From Chloroflexota bacterium (GTDB lineage: Bacteria > Chloroflexota > Dormibacteria > Dormibacterales > Dormibacteraceae): a stretch of 36,917 nt of DNA. Under the pieces are notes generated by a model. That model saw only the letters and a list, made by a program, of their open reading frames with translations, searched no databases and had not been told where the DNA came from. Each line of letters starts with the position of its first letter. Within the stretch, counting starts at the first letter, position 1. This document shows positions 17,475-26,076 of the stretch, one piece after another. The translations under genes were made by a program, and so were the position numbers. The stretch is from NCBI GenBank assembly GCA_005889085.1, contig VBDS01000045.1, positions 1 through 36,917 on the forward strand, given 5' to 3'.

Positions 17475-17744
17475 TTGGCAGTCGAGAACGAAGTCAAAGG
17501 CAAGCTGATCGCGGAGCACAAGCGCGCAGAGAAGGACACGGGATCCCCCGAGGTCCAGATTGCGCTGTCCACCGCCAGGATCCGGGAGCTCACCGAGCAC
17601 CTGAAGACGCACGCCAAGGACCATCACTCGCGCCGCGGCCTGCTTCTCCTGGTGGGCAAGCAAAGGCGTCTGCTGAACTATTTGAGGGACACCGACGTGG
17701 AGCGCTATCGCGCCCTCGTCGCCAAGCTCGGGATCAGGAGGTAA
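17475..17744 (+). CDS. rpsO: 30S ribosomal protein S15
   Basis: S15 binds the central domain of 16S rRNA early in 30S assembly. From the TTG at 17475 the protein is 89 residues, exactly the standard length. It contains the signature stretch [22 protein letters not shown] (about residues 40-61) and the terminal [14 protein letters not shown]. Upstream in-frame starts such as ATG 17415 would add about 20 residues not found in S15. The stop codon is preceded by AGGAGG. The gene has its own structured upstream region and is followed by pnp after 148 bases, the widespread rpsO-pnp pairing. Confidence 0.96.
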   Translation: MAVENEVKGKLIAEHKRAEKDTGSPEVQIALSTARIRELTEHLKTHAKDHHSRRGLLLLVGKQRRLLNYLRDTDVERYRALVAKLGIRR

Positions 17745-17774
17745 TTAAAGAAACCGGGAGGACCCACGCCGGTA

Positions 17775-17856
17775 GCGCGGGTCAGCTCTTAGAAGCTCTC
17801 GCTCAGGTGGACGCCATCTAAGAGGCAGCTGCTAGGAATCTGACCCAGATACGCGC
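17775..17856 (+). other. structured rpsO-pnp intergenic region (long imperfect hairpin)
   Basis: GGGTCAG (17779-17785) pairs with CTGACCC (17840-17846), and CTCTTAGA (17786-17793) pairs with TCTAAGAG (17817-17824). This gives 15 base pairs in nested order with a 15-base bulge on the 3' side. GCGC at 17775-17778 can add pairs with GCGC at 17853-17856. In E. coli the same interval holds a hairpin cut by RNase III that lets PNPase repress itself. A comparable role here is inferred from position only. Confidence 0.55.
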
Positions 17857-17865
17857 CGCCGGGTT

Positions 17866-17884
17866 CCTCCCACATTCATGGAGG
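17866..17884 (+). promoter_or_regulatory. pnp ribosome-binding site inside a small hairpin
   Basis: GGAGG at 17880-17884 lies eight bases before the pnp GTG start. CCTCC at 17866-17870 is its perfect complement across a nine-base loop, CACATTCAT. The hairpin could hide the ribosome-binding site. The sequence resembles a degenerate copy of the CCTCCCCATTCATGGGGAGG palindrome found elsewhere in the window. Confidence 0.5.
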
Positions 17885-17892
17885 TATTTGGC

Positions 17893-20133
17893 GTGGCAGT
17901 AGTCACGAAAAACGTAGACGTCGCAGGGCGTCGCATCTCGATCGAGACCGGCCGGGTGGCCGAGCAGGCAAACGGGGCGGTGATCGTCCGCCAGGGCGAC
18001 ACCGTCGTGCTCAGCACCGCGGTGATGTCGAAAGAGCCCCGCGAGGGAATCGACTTCTTCCCGCTTACGTGCGATTACGAGGAGAAGCTCTACGCGGCCG
18101 GCAAGATCCCCGGCGCATTCATGCGCCGCGAAGGCCGGCCAAGCGAGACGGCCATCCTGGCGTCGCGCCTGACCGACCGGCCGCTCCGTCCACTGTTCCC
18201 CGATGGCTTCCGGCTCGACGTGCAGGTCGTCTCGACCGTGCTTTCGGTGGACCAGGAGAACGACCCGACCATCCTGAGCATCAACGGCGCCTCGACCGCG
18301 CTGGTGATCTCGGACATCCCGTTTCAGGGCCCGGTCGGAGCCGTAAAGATGGGCTACATCGACGGCCAGGTCGTCGTCAACCCGCCGATGTCCCAGATGG
18401 GCGACTCGCAGCTCGACCTGGTGGTCGCCGGCACCGCCGACGCGATCCTGATGGTCGAGGCCGGCGCGAAGGGAGTCACCGAGCAGGTCGTGCTCGACGC
18501 CCTCGTCGCCGCGCACGAAGAGATCAAGCGGATCTGCGCGGCGCAGCTCGAGCTGCGCGACCAGGTCGGTCTCGAGAAGCGTGAATGGGTTCCGCCGACT
18601 TACCCGGAGCAGATGCGCGAGATCGTGGGCGAGTACCTGGCGCTGCGCCTGGACCCCGTCCTCTACAACGCAGACAAGGCCAAGCGCGAGAGCGCGATGG
18701 ATGACCTTCGGAGCAGGACGATCGCGGAGCTCGGAGAGCGATTCCCGGAGTACGCCGACATCGTGGGCAAGCTCTTCGACAAGGCGGTGAAGGACCGGGC
18801 GCGACAGCGCGTGGTCGAGGAAGGCGTGCGGGTCGACGGACGAGGCCTCAAGGACGTGCGGCCGATCACCGTCGAGGTCGGCGTTCTGCCGCGGACCCAT
18901 GGCTCGGGCCTTTTCACCCGCGGCCAGACCCAGGCGCTCTCCATCGCCACGCTCGGCTCGATGTCTGACCAGCAAAAGCTGGACGGCCTTACCGCCGAAG
19001 AGTTCAAGCGCTACATGCACCACTACAACTTCCCTCCGTTCTCAGTTGGCGAGGCGCGACCGCTACGCGGTCCTGGCCGGCGCGACATCGGCCACGGCGC
19101 ACTTGCCGAGCGGGCTCTGCTTGCGGTCATTCCACCTATCGAAGAGTGGCCCTACACGATCCGCGTCGTCTCCGAGATCCTCAGCTCCAACGGCTCGACG
19201 TCGATGGCCTCGGTCTGCGGCTCGACCCTCGCCCTGATGGACGCGGGTGTGCCCATCAAGTCCCCCGTCGCCGGCATCGCGATGGGCCTGGTCACGCGCG
19301 AAGGCAAGTTCGCGGTGTTGACCGACATCCAGGGCGTCGAGGACGCGCTGGGCGACATGGACTTCAAGGTCGCCGGCACGCGCGATGGCATTACCGCGCT
19401 GCAGATGGACATCAAGATCAAAGGCCTGACCCACGAGATCATGGCCCAGGCGCTGGACCAGGCACGCGAGGCGCGTCTTTTCGTGCTCGACAAGATGCTC
19501 GCGGTCCTGCCGCAGCCCCGCACTGAGATGAGCCACTACGCGCCGCGCATCACCACCATCCTCATCAACCCCGACAAGATCCGCGACATCATCGGCAAGG
19601 GAGGCTCGATGATCCGCAAGATCACCGAGGAGACCGGCGCGCAGATCGACGTCGAAGACGACGGACGTGTCTTCATCGCCGCGGTCGACCAGGAGGGGGG
19701 CCAGAAAGCCATCGACTGGATCAAGGGCCTCACCGACGAGGTCGAGGTCGGCAAGATCTACCAGGGCAAGGTCGTGCGCATCATGCCGTTCGGCGCCTTC
19801 GTCGAGGTCCTGCCGGGACAGGATGGCCTGGTCCACATCTCCAAGCTCACCGACCACCGCGTCGAGCGGGTGGAAGAGGTCTGCAACATCGGCGACGAGA
19901 TAGTGGTCAAGGCGGTCGAGGTCGACAGCCAGGGCCGGCTCAACCTGAGCCGCCAGGCGGCGATCGAGGAGCTGACCGCCAAGGGTCTGCCGATCGAAGA
20001 GAAGATCAGCCAGGAGGCCATGGCGGTCGCCCTCTCATCGCCCCCGCCCCCGCCGCGCGAGGGTGGTTTCGGCGGACGCGATCGAGGCGGGCGCAACGGC
20101 GGCGGCCGGGGCCGCGGCCCACGTCGCGACTGA
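17893..20133 (+). CDS. pnp: polyribonucleotide nucleotidyltransferase (PNPase)
   Basis: PNPase is the trimeric phosphorolytic 3'-5' exoribonuclease of the degradosome. The protein has 746 residues from the GTG at 17893. It contains two RNase PH domains: the first with MRREGRPSE and [11 protein letters not shown], the second with RGQTQAL and the active-site [12 protein letters not shown] domain ([15 protein letters not shown]), an S1 domain ([26 protein letters not shown]), and a Gly/Arg-rich tail ([11 protein letters not shown]-like) follow. I chose GTG 17893 rather than ATG 17878 because GGAGG stands at the proper distance and the product then begins at the family's usual position. RNase Y and RNase J are encoded in the same window, so three major RNA-decay enzymes cluster here. 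Confidence 0.96.
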   Translation: MAVVTKNVDVAGRRISIETGRVAEQANGAVIVRQGDTVVLSTAVMSKEPREGIDFFPLTCDYEEKLYAAGKIPGAFMRREGRPSETAILASRLTDRPLRPLFPDGFRLDVQVVSTVLSVDQENDPTILSINGASTALVISDIPFQGPVGAVKMGYIDGQVVVNPPMSQMGDSQLDLVVAGTADAILMVEAGAKGVTEQVVLDALVAAHEEIKRICAAQLELRDQVGLEKREWVPPTYPEQMREIVGEYLALRLDPVLYNADKAKRESAMDDLRSRTIAELGERFPEYADIVGKLFDKAVKDRARQRVVEEGVRVDGRGLKDVRPITVEVGVLPRTHGSGLFTRGQTQALSIATLGSMSDQQKLDGLTAEEFKRYMHHYNFPPFSVGEARPLRGPGRRDIGHGALAERALLAVIPPIEEWPYTIRVVSEILSSNGSTSMASVCGSTLALMDAGVPIKSPVAGIAMGLVTREGKFAVLTDIQGVEDALGDMDFKVAGTRDGITALQMDIKIKGLTHEIMAQALDQAREARLFVLDKMLAVLPQPRTEMSHYAPRITTILINPDKIRDIIGKGGSMIRKITEETGAQIDVEDDGRVFIAAVDQEGGQKAIDWIKGLTDEVEVGKIYQGKVVRIMPFGAFVEVLPGQDGLVHISKLTDHRVERVEEVCNIGDEIVVKAVEVDSQGRLNLSRQAAIEELTAKGLPIEEKISQEAMAVALSSPPPPPREGGFGGRDRGGRNGGGRGRGPRRD

Positions 20134-20146
20134 CCGACACGACCCC

Positions 20147-20905
20147 ATGACCGAGCCGATTAGAGTCGCAGTCGCGGGACACCGCGGCAAGGTCGGCTCG
20201 GTCCTCGCCGCGTCGCTTGCCGGCGAACCAGGCATCACGTATGTCGGCGGAGTTGGGCGCGGCGATGACCTCGCTGCCTTCCTGCACGAAAAACGACCAC
20301 GCGCCTTCATCGATTTCACGCGACCGAGTGAGGCTCTGCACAACTCACTGGCCGCGATCGCGTCGGGTGCCTCGCCCGTGGTCGGCACTACGGGGCTCTC
20401 GGGGGCTGATGTCGACAAGCTCGAGACCGCTTGCCACGAGAAGCATGTGGGCGGCATCGTCGCGCCGAACTTCGCGATCGGGGCGGTGCTCATGATGCAC
20501 CTGGCCGAAATCGCCGCGCCGCTGTTCGATGCGGTGGAGATCATCGAGATGCACCACGCGGGCAAGCTCGACGCACCGTCCGGCACAGCGCTCTCGACCG
20601 CGCGGCGCCTCGCCGCACGGCGCAAGGAAAAGCCCTTTGCACACATGACGGCCGAGAAGGAGACGCTCGCCGGCACGCGAGGTGGGGAGGAGGGCGGTGT
20701 CGCGGTGCACAGCGTGCGCCTCCCCGGGTTCGTCGCGGACCAGGAGGTCATCTTCGGCCTACCGGGACAGACGCTGACCATCGCGCACCGGACGACAAGC
20801 CGCGAGGCTTACGTACCCGGCGTTGTTCTCGCGATTCGGCGCGTGACCAGCGAACCGCGTTTCTATCGCGGCCTTGACGAATTGCTCGGTTTGCGCATTG
20901 GGTAG
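20147..20905 (+). CDS. dapB: 4-hydroxy-tetrahydrodipicolinate reductase
   Basis: DapB reduces the product of DapA in the diaminopimelate/lysine pathway, supplying peptidoglycan and lysine. The 252-residue protein has the nucleotide-binding loop [11 protein letters not shown] at its N-terminus and DFTRPSEAL. The catalytic stretch [15 protein letters not shown] contains His 136, His 137 and Lys 140, matching the E. coli HH..K motif. ATG 20147 gives the family start. The frame extends upstream into pnp, but those residues are low-complexity shadow sequence. asd and dapA lie 0.6 kb downstream, separated by an unrelated membrane protein gene. Confidence 0.95.
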   Translation: MTEPIRVAVAGHRGKVGSVLAASLAGEPGITYVGGVGRGDDLAAFLHEKRPRAFIDFTRPSEALHNSLAAIASGASPVVGTTGLSGADVDKLETACHEKHVGGIVAPNFAIGAVLMMHLAEIAAPLFDAVEIIEMHHAGKLDAPSGTALSTARRLAARRKEKPFAHMTAEKETLAGTRGGEEGGVAVHSVRLPGFVADQEVIFGLPGQTLTIAHRTTSREAYVPGVVLAIRRVTSEPRFYRGLDELLGLRIG

Positions 20906-21503
20906 GGTCCGGGTCTGGTCCTCGCAGCTGTGGGCGAACGACTTTCCTCCGGTCTGCGCGATGACCGGCCGCCCGGTCGAGACGTGGAAGAAGTTCAACT
21001 TCGCAACACCACCGGGTTGGGCTTATGCGCTGCTGATCCTCGTCTGTCTCGGCGGCCTCGGTCTCATCGCATTTGCCATCGTCCTCGCAGTTGTGTCGCA
21101 ACGCGCAAGTGGATACCTCCCGCTGACCAGGTCCAGCAGCCGGACTGCGACGCTCGCGCTCTGGATTCCCGTAGGCCTTTTGCTTGCCGGGCCCGTCGCC
21201 TTCGCCATCGCATTGATCTTTGCGCTAGCTTCCAACGATGCAACCGCCTCGACGATCACGGCCGTTTTTCTCTGGCTCGGCATCCTGGTGTTGGGAGTTG
21301 GTTTGCTCGGCCGCCTCGTCGTCACGCCGCTGATTCGCCCGCGCGGCAAAGTAATGGAGGCGGCTCCCGGACAGACCGATCGCATCGTCGAGCTTCGCAA
21401 CGTGCACCCGGCATTTGTCGCCGCGGTGCAGCAGCACCAGCAGGCGCGAGCGGCGCAGTACGCTCCGGCCCCGCAAGCTCCATTTCTGCTCGGTCCGAAG
21501 TAA
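20898..21503 (+). CDS. unknown three-helix membrane protein
   Basis: I do not recognise this gene. From TTG 20898 it would have 201 residues. A polar N-terminus contains LWANDFPPVCAMTGRPVE, a short Cys-containing motif of the P-P-V-C-x-x-T/C-G type common before membrane domains. Three strongly hydrophobic segments follow at about 41-66, 84-110 and 119-143, then a cytoplasmic-like tail rich in Gln, Ala and Pro. TTG 20874 is an alternative start; neither has a good Shine-Dalgarno. It overlaps the end of dapB and precedes asd by 10 bases, so it is probably cotranscribed with lysine genes. Nothing in its sequence ties it to that pathway. Confidence 0.65.
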   Translation: MGRVRVWSSQLWANDFPPVCAMTGRPVETWKKFNFATPPGWAYALLILVCLGGLGLIAFAIVLAVVSQRASGYLPLTRSSSRTATLALWIPVGLLLAGPVAFAIALIFALASNDATASTITAVFLWLGILVLGVGLLGRLVVTPLIRPRGKVMEAAPGQTDRIVELRNVHPAFVAAVQQHQQARAAQYAPAPQAPFLLGPK

Positions 21504-21506
21504 ACT
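21501..21506 (+). promoter_or_regulatory. possible -10 box giving a leaderless asd transcript
   Basis: TAAACT ends seven bases before the asd GTG. With ordinary spacing, transcription would begin at or next to the start codon. No -35 hexamer is evident, and the TAA is also the stop codon of the preceding gene, so the match may be accidental. Confidence 0.25.
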
Positions 21507-21513
21507 GACCCCA

Positions 21514-22542
21514 GTGCCCACCTCCAAGCAACTAAACGTTGCTGTCGTCGGCGCGACGGGTCTTGTCGGCACGGAGATGCTGAGGATCCTTGGTCAGCGC
21601 AAGTTTCCGATCGGCAAGGTGCGGGTTTTCGCGTCGGAGCGATCGATCGGCAAGCAGGTCGCGTTCAACGGCGACACGCTGAAGCTGGAACGGCTCGACG
21701 AGTCCTCGTTCAAGGATGTCCAGGTCGCGATGTTCGCCGCCGGAGCCGACATCTCGCTGATGTACGGACCGATCGCGGCGGAGTCGGGCGCGCTGGTCAT
21801 CGACAAGAGCTCGGCCTGGCGCATGAAGGCAAACGTGCCGCTGGTCGTGCCCGAGGTCAACCCCAACGACATCCGCGACAACGAGGGCATCATCGCGAGC
21901 CCGAACTGCACGACCATCCCGTTGACGATGGTGCTCGAGCCTTTGCGCCAGAAAGTCGGCGTGGAGCGCGTCATCGTTTCGACCTACCAGGCGGCCTCGG
22001 GCGCAGGTCGACCGCTGTCAGACGAGCTCGAGGATCAGATGGAGGCAATCGTCGCCAAGAAGAAACCCGAGGTCAATGCGACCACACACCAGCTCGCCTA
22101 TAACGTGATCCCCGGTGGCTGGAAGCCACAGCAGTATGGCTACAACGAGGAGGAGATGAAGCTCGTCAACGAGACACGCAAGATCCTCCACAACCCAGAC
22201 CTCAAGATCGCGGCAACCTGCGTTCGCGTCCCGGTTCAGATTGGACACAGCGAGTCCGTGGTCATCGAGACCACTGAAGCCATCGAGCCGGAAGACGTGC
22301 GGGCGCTCCTCGAACGCGCGCGCGGCGTCGTCGTCGAGGACGACCCGGTCGCCCGCATCTACCCGACGCCGCTCCACGTGGCCGGACGCGACGAGGTGTT
22401 CGTCGGCCGGATCCGCAAGGACATGTCGTCGGACAGGGGGGTCGCGCTGTGGATCGTGTCGGACAACCTGCGCAAGGGCGCCGCGCTGAACGCGGTGCAG
22501 ATCGCCGAACAGGCCATTGAGATGGGAGTGATACCGAAGTGA
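21514..22542 (+). CDS. asd: aspartate-semialdehyde dehydrogenase
   Basis: Asd reduces aspartyl phosphate to aspartate semialdehyde, the branch point for lysine, threonine and methionine. The 342-residue protein has the NADP-binding loop VVGATGLVGTEML near its N-terminus. The catalytic Cys 132 is in SPNCTTIP, and TYQAASGAGRP and the substrate-binding VPVQIGHSES segment are present. The GTG at 21514 fits the family N-terminus; upstream in-frame residues belong to the preceding gene's shadow. The stop overlaps the dapA GTG (GTGA), so aspartate semialdehyde producer and consumer are translated together. Confidence 0.95.
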   Translation: MPTSKQLNVAVVGATGLVGTEMLRILGQRKFPIGKVRVFASERSIGKQVAFNGDTLKLERLDESSFKDVQVAMFAAGADISLMYGPIAAESGALVIDKSSAWRMKANVPLVVPEVNPNDIRDNEGIIASPNCTTIPLTMVLEPLRQKVGVERVIVSTYQAASGAGRPLSDELEDQMEAIVAKKKPEVNATTHQLAYNVIPGGWKPQQYGYNEEEMKLVNETRKILHNPDLKIAATCVRVPVQIGHSESVVIETTEAIEPEDVRALLERARGVVVEDDPVARIYPTPLHVAGRDEVFVGRIRKDMSSDRGVALWIVSDNLRKGAALNAVQIAEQAIEMGVIPK

Positions 22543-23450
22543 GCAAAGAAATCGGGCGTTTGCTGACCGCGATGGTCACGCCGTTCAAAGCCGACGGGTC
22601 GGTCGACTATGACGCGGCGGAGAAGCTTGCGGTGATGCTGGTGAACGACGGCTCGGACGGCGTGGTCGTCGCCGGGACGACCGGGGAATCGCCAACGCTC
22701 ACCGACGCGGAAAAGGTCGAGCTCGTTCGCGCGGTCAAGGCTGCGATTCCCGGCCACGACGTCGTCGCCGGCACCGGCAGCAATAACACGCATCATTCGG
22801 TGGAGCTCTCGAAGCTTGCGATGAAGGCCGGCGCGGACGCCCTGCTGGCGGTCGTGCCGTACTACAACAAGCCGCCGCAGGAAGGCATGTACGAGCACTT
22901 CAAGGCCATCTCGGAGGTCGGCCCAACGATCATGTACAACATCCAGGGCCGGACCGCGGTCAACATGACCGCCGCAACCACGCTGCGCTGCGCTCACCTG
23001 CCCGGCATCATCGGGGTCAAGGAGGCCAGCGGCGACCTTGACCAGATCGGGCTCGTCTGCGCCGGCAAGCCGTCTCGCTTCAAAGTCTGGAGCGGTGACG
23101 ACAGCTGGACGCTGCCCGTCCTCGCGGTCGGCGGGTACGGCGTGATCTGCGTCGTCTCGCACATCGCGGGCAAGTCGATGGCCAGGCTCATCGACGCGCA
23201 TGCGAAAGGCGACAACGACGTAGCGCGCGACATACACCTCGCGCTGCTTCCGGTGATCAAGTCGCTCATGACAACGGCGGCGAACCCTGTCCCCATCAAG
23301 TCGCTGCTCAACGCGATGGGCTTCGCTGCGGGTCCGTTCCGGCTTCCGCTGGTGCCGCTCACCGATGAGCAGCTGAAGGCCGTCCAGAAGACTGTGAGCG
23401 AGGCGGGCGAGTACATCACGTTCGCCAAGCGTGGAGTCAAAGTCGCTTAG
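22539..23450 (+). CDS. dapA: 4-hydroxy-tetrahydrodipicolinate synthase
   Basis: DapA condenses pyruvate with aspartate semialdehyde. The TIM-barrel protein has 303 residues. It shows VVAGTTGESPTLTDAEK (pyruvate-side threonines), VPYYNKPPQEGMYEHF, YNIQGRT, and the Schiff-base lysine Lys 161 in GVKEASGD. Start and length agree with the family. The start overlaps the asd stop. The 3' end overlaps the next gene by 20 bases, so asd-dapA-udg-rnj form one coupled run. Confidence 0.96.
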   Translation: MSKEIGRLLTAMVTPFKADGSVDYDAAEKLAVMLVNDGSDGVVVAGTTGESPTLTDAEKVELVRAVKAAIPGHDVVAGTGSNNTHHSVELSKLAMKAGADALLAVVPYYNKPPQEGMYEHFKAISEVGPTIMYNIQGRTAVNMTAATTLRCAHLPGIIGVKEASGDLDQIGLVCAGKPSRFKVWSGDDSWTLPVLAVGGYGVICVVSHIAGKSMARLIDAHAKGDNDVARDIHLALLPVIKSLMTTAANPVPIKSLLNAMGFAAGPFRLPLVPLTDEQLKAVQKTVSEAGEYITFAKRGVKVA

Positions 23451-24075
23451 CGCCCCCTCAGAGCTGATCAACCTCCACGAGACCATCAGGTCGTGCAAGA
23501 GCTGCGGTCTGCATGCGACCCGAACGCAGGCGGTGCCCGGCGTGGGTCCCTGTCCGGCGGATCTGATGATCGTCGGCGAGGCGCCGGGCTTCAACGAGGA
23601 TCGGCAGGGCGAGCCATTCGTCGGCGCCGCGGGCAAGCTGCTCGACACGCTGCTCGCGCGCATAGGGCTGAGCCGGGCCGACGTCTACATCACCAACGTG
23701 CTCAAGTGCAGGCCGCCCATGAACCGCGACCCGATGCCCAACGAGGCCGAGGCCTGCTCGCCCTACCTCAAGGAGCAGCTTGCGCTGATCCAACCGAAGG
23801 TTGTGCTGATCCTCGGCCGCCACGCGCTCGAGCGCCTGATGCCTGGCCAGGGTTCGATCTCTCGAATTCACGGCAGCCTGATCAAGCGCGGCGACGTGGC
23901 GTACGTCCCTCTCTACCATCCGGCGGCCGCGCTGCACAACGGCTCACTCGTGGCGGACCTCGAGCACGACTTCGACCAGCTCAAGCGATATCTCGACCAG
24001 CTGCTGGCGCCACCACCGCCGCCAGTCCCCGTCCCAGGTCCGAAGCAGGAATCCGAACAGCTGCGTCTTTTGTGA
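23431..24075 (+). CDS. family 4 [4Fe-4S] uracil-DNA glycosylase
   Basis: This enzyme removes uracil from DNA, typical of thermophiles and many Terrabacteria. The 214-residue protein has the family motifs GEAPGFNEDRQGEPFVG (from residue 49) and a C-terminal HPAAAL (163-168). Cys 22, 25, 93 and 109 are spaced as the four iron-sulfur ligands. GTG 23431 is the only ordinary start ahead of the first two ligands; it lies 20 bases inside dapA and lacks a clear Shine-Dalgarno. A Pro-rich tail ends the protein. The next gene, RNase J, starts in the stop overlap. Confidence 0.92.
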   Translation: MESKSLSAPSELINLHETIRSCKSCGLHATRTQAVPGVGPCPADLMIVGEAPGFNEDRQGEPFVGAAGKLLDTLLARIGLSRADVYITNVLKCRPPMNRDPMPNEAEACSPYLKEQLALIQPKVVLILGRHALERLMPGQGSISRIHGSLIKRGDVAYVPLYHPAAALHNGSLVADLEHDFDQLKRYLDQLLAPPPPPVPVPGPKQESEQLRLL

Positions 24076-25730
24076 GCTCTTCTCGGCTTCGGTATCTCCC
24101 CCTGGGCGGCCTGGGCGAGGTCGGCATCAACATGTGGGCGCTCGAGTGGGAGAACAAGGTTTTCGTCGTCGACGCCGGGCTGATGTTTCCGCAGGAGGAC
24201 ATGCTCGGGATCGACCTGGTCCTGCCGGACATCTCGTACCTGCTGCACGGTGGCAGAGAGGTGCTCGGCATTTTTCTCACCCACGGCCATGAGGACCACA
24301 TCGGAGGCCTGCCCTACGCGCTCAAGAAGCTCAACGTGCCGGTTTACGGCACTCGGCTGACTCTTGGCCTCCTCAAGCCGAAGCTGAGGGAGCACCGCAT
24401 CCTGCGTGAGTCCGACCTGCGCGAGGTGAGGGTGGGTGACACGGTCCAGGTCGGGCCGTTCCGGGTCGAGACGATCGCGGTGTGTCACTCGATACCGGAC
24501 GCTGTCGCTCTCGCCATCGAGACGCCTGTGGGCCGCGTGGTCTATACGAGCGACTTCAAGCTCGATCCTGCGCCGCCGGACGGCCATCCAACCGACATGG
24601 ATCGGTTCCGCCGCCTGGGCGACGCCGGGGTCCTGCTCCTGCTCAGTGACTCGACCAACTCGGAGCGCGAGGGACGTTCTGGCTCGGAGCGCGCCCTCCA
24701 CGGACCGTTCGAGCGCATCTTCACCGAGGCGCCGGGCCGGATCGTCGTGGCCAACTTCGCATCCAACATCCACCGCATCCAGCACCTGGTCCGGATGGCG
24801 TCGCAGTTCGAACGCCGGGTTGCGGTGGTGGGACGCAGCCTGGAGCAGAACTTCAAGACTGCTCGCCAGCTGGGCTTTCTCGAGGTGCCGGAAGGACTGA
24901 CGATCCGGCTCGCGGAGTCAGAAAAGATTCCGCCCTCGAAGCTCCTGCTTCTGACCGCGGGCAGCCAGGGCGAGCCGCTCTCCGCGCTGGCCCGCTTCGC
25001 CGCCCAGCGCCACCAGTTCGTCAACGTCCAGAAGGACGACTGGGTGGTCATCTCCGCGCGACCCATACCCGGCAACGAGCGCTCGGTGCACCAGACCGTC
25101 AACAACCTCTATCGGCACGGCGCGCGGGTTTTCTATTCCGAGGTAGGCAGCGTGCACGTCACCGGTCACGCGCAGCGCGAGGAGCTCAGGGAGATGCTCA
25201 ACGCGGTCCGTCCGCGGTACTTCATACCCGTGCATGGAGAGTACCGCCAGCTCGTGCTGCACTCGGAGCTCGCGCACGAGGTCGGCCTGGACGCGGATCG
25301 CGTGGTGGTGGTGGAGGACGGCGAGTCGGTGGAGTTCGAGCGTGAGTCGATGACACGCGGCGAGAAGATCAATACCGGGCTCGTTTATGTCGACGGACTC
25401 GGTGTCGGTGACGTGGAGCAGGTCGTGCTGCGCGACCGCCGCCACCTGGCCGAAGACGGGATTCTCGTCGTCACTCTGACGCTCGACCGCGATACGGGCA
25501 CAGTTCGCGTCGGCCCTGACCTGATCTCACGTGGAGTGATCGAGCCCGAGCTTTCAGTGCGACTGATGGCCGACGCACGCAAGGCCGTCCTCGAGAGCAT
25601 CGCCAGGTTCGCGGATTCGCATCCCGAGCTGACGCTCCTTCAAGAGGTGATTCACGACGCTGTGTCGAAGACGGTCTACAAGCAGACGCGCCGCCGCCCT
25701 ATGGTGATCCCCGTGATCACGGAGATATGA
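24072..25730 (+). CDS. rnj: ribonuclease J
   Basis: RNase J is a metallo-beta-lactamase/beta-CASP enzyme with 5'-3' exonuclease and endonuclease activity in mRNA decay and rRNA processing. The 552-residue protein begins with RYLPLGGLGEVGINM. The zinc motif HGHEDH is at 71-76, followed by TSDFKLD and the beta-CASP block. The C-terminal VTGHAQREEL, FIPVHGEYRQL and the RNase J C-terminal domain complete it. GTG 24072 overlaps the glycosylase stop (GTGA). Its place between dapA and ftsK matches the Bacillus rnjB neighbourhood. Its own stop overlaps the next small gene (ATGA). Confidence 0.95.
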   Translation: MSSSRLRYLPLGGLGEVGINMWALEWENKVFVVDAGLMFPQEDMLGIDLVLPDISYLLHGGREVLGIFLTHGHEDHIGGLPYALKKLNVPVYGTRLTLGLLKPKLREHRILRESDLREVRVGDTVQVGPFRVETIAVCHSIPDAVALAIETPVGRVVYTSDFKLDPAPPDGHPTDMDRFRRLGDAGVLLLLSDSTNSEREGRSGSERALHGPFERIFTEAPGRIVVANFASNIHRIQHLVRMASQFERRVAVVGRSLEQNFKTARQLGFLEVPEGLTIRLAESEKIPPSKLLLLTAGSQGEPLSALARFAAQRHQFVNVQKDDWVVISARPIPGNERSVHQTVNNLYRHGARVFYSEVGSVHVTGHAQREELREMLNAVRPRYFIPVHGEYRQLVLHSELAHEVGLDADRVVVVEDGESVEFERESMTRGEKINTGLVYVDGLGVGDVEQVVLRDRRHLAEDGILVVTLTLDRDTGTVRVGPDLISRGVIEPELSVRLMADARKAVLESIARFADSHPELTLLQEVIHDAVSKTVYKQTRRRPMVIPVITEI

Positions 25731-26012
25731 AGCTCCCGCCGTTGGCGCTTGTCGCGCCGAGCCTTTGCCCGCGCTGCGACCAGCCTGCGATGGTCCTCAA
25801 CCACTCCGAGGAGGGACGCTGCGCCCACTGCGGCCTTCAGCTCCACCAGTGCGCGAGCTGCCGCGGCATCGCGCTACTGCGGTTTCTGCGGGCACGAGCT
25901 GGTGCGGGGAGAGAAGCGTCCCCTTTGGTGGAGGCTGTGGTTCCTGGCCGCGCTGCTTCCGGTAGCAGCAGGCCTGGCATACGGAATCGCGCAAGCACAA
26001 GTCCACCACTAA
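25727..26012 (+). CDS. double zinc-ribbon membrane protein with an apparent +1 frameshift
   Basis: This is a small unknown protein. In the first frame, from ATG 25727, it shows CPRC, CAHC and CASC pairs. Near 25865-25875 the sense moves to the next frame, giving RYCGFCGHELVRG and then a hydrophobic helix (RLWFLAALLPVAAGLAYGIA) ending at TAA 26010-26012. Joining both frames gives about 94 residues with four CxxC pairs (two zinc ribbons) and one membrane anchor, a common architecture. Without the shift, the first frame runs on into meaningless sequence through a palindromic repeat. The frameshift may be a one-base sequencing error or real decay. It is coupled to RNase J by ATGA. Confidence 0.6.
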
Positions 26013-26020
26013 AAAAGGGT

Positions 26021-26069
26021 CCTCCCCATTCATGGGGGCCGCGCGCTGCGCGCACGGAGGGGGAGGGGC
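26021..26069 (+). repeat. palindromic intergenic repeat, copy 2 (between convergent genes)
   Basis: CCTCCCCATTCATGGGG (26021-26037) repeats the first half of the element at 6911. It is followed by a second hairpin with different sequence but the same position (GCGCGC, T, GCGCGC at 26041-26053) and then GGAGGGGGAGGGGCT. The variable second stem with preserved pairing is typical of REP-like structured repeats. Lying between convergent genes, it could also act as a bidirectional terminator. A run of six A residues precedes it. Confidence 0.7.
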
Positions 26070-26076
26070 TTGTGGA

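Noticed and set aside
17775-17856. Possible tRNA in the rpsO-pnp gap
   Set aside because: The paired arms do not form a cloverleaf, and there is no T-loop GTTC motif or anticodon arm; it folds as one long hairpin instead.
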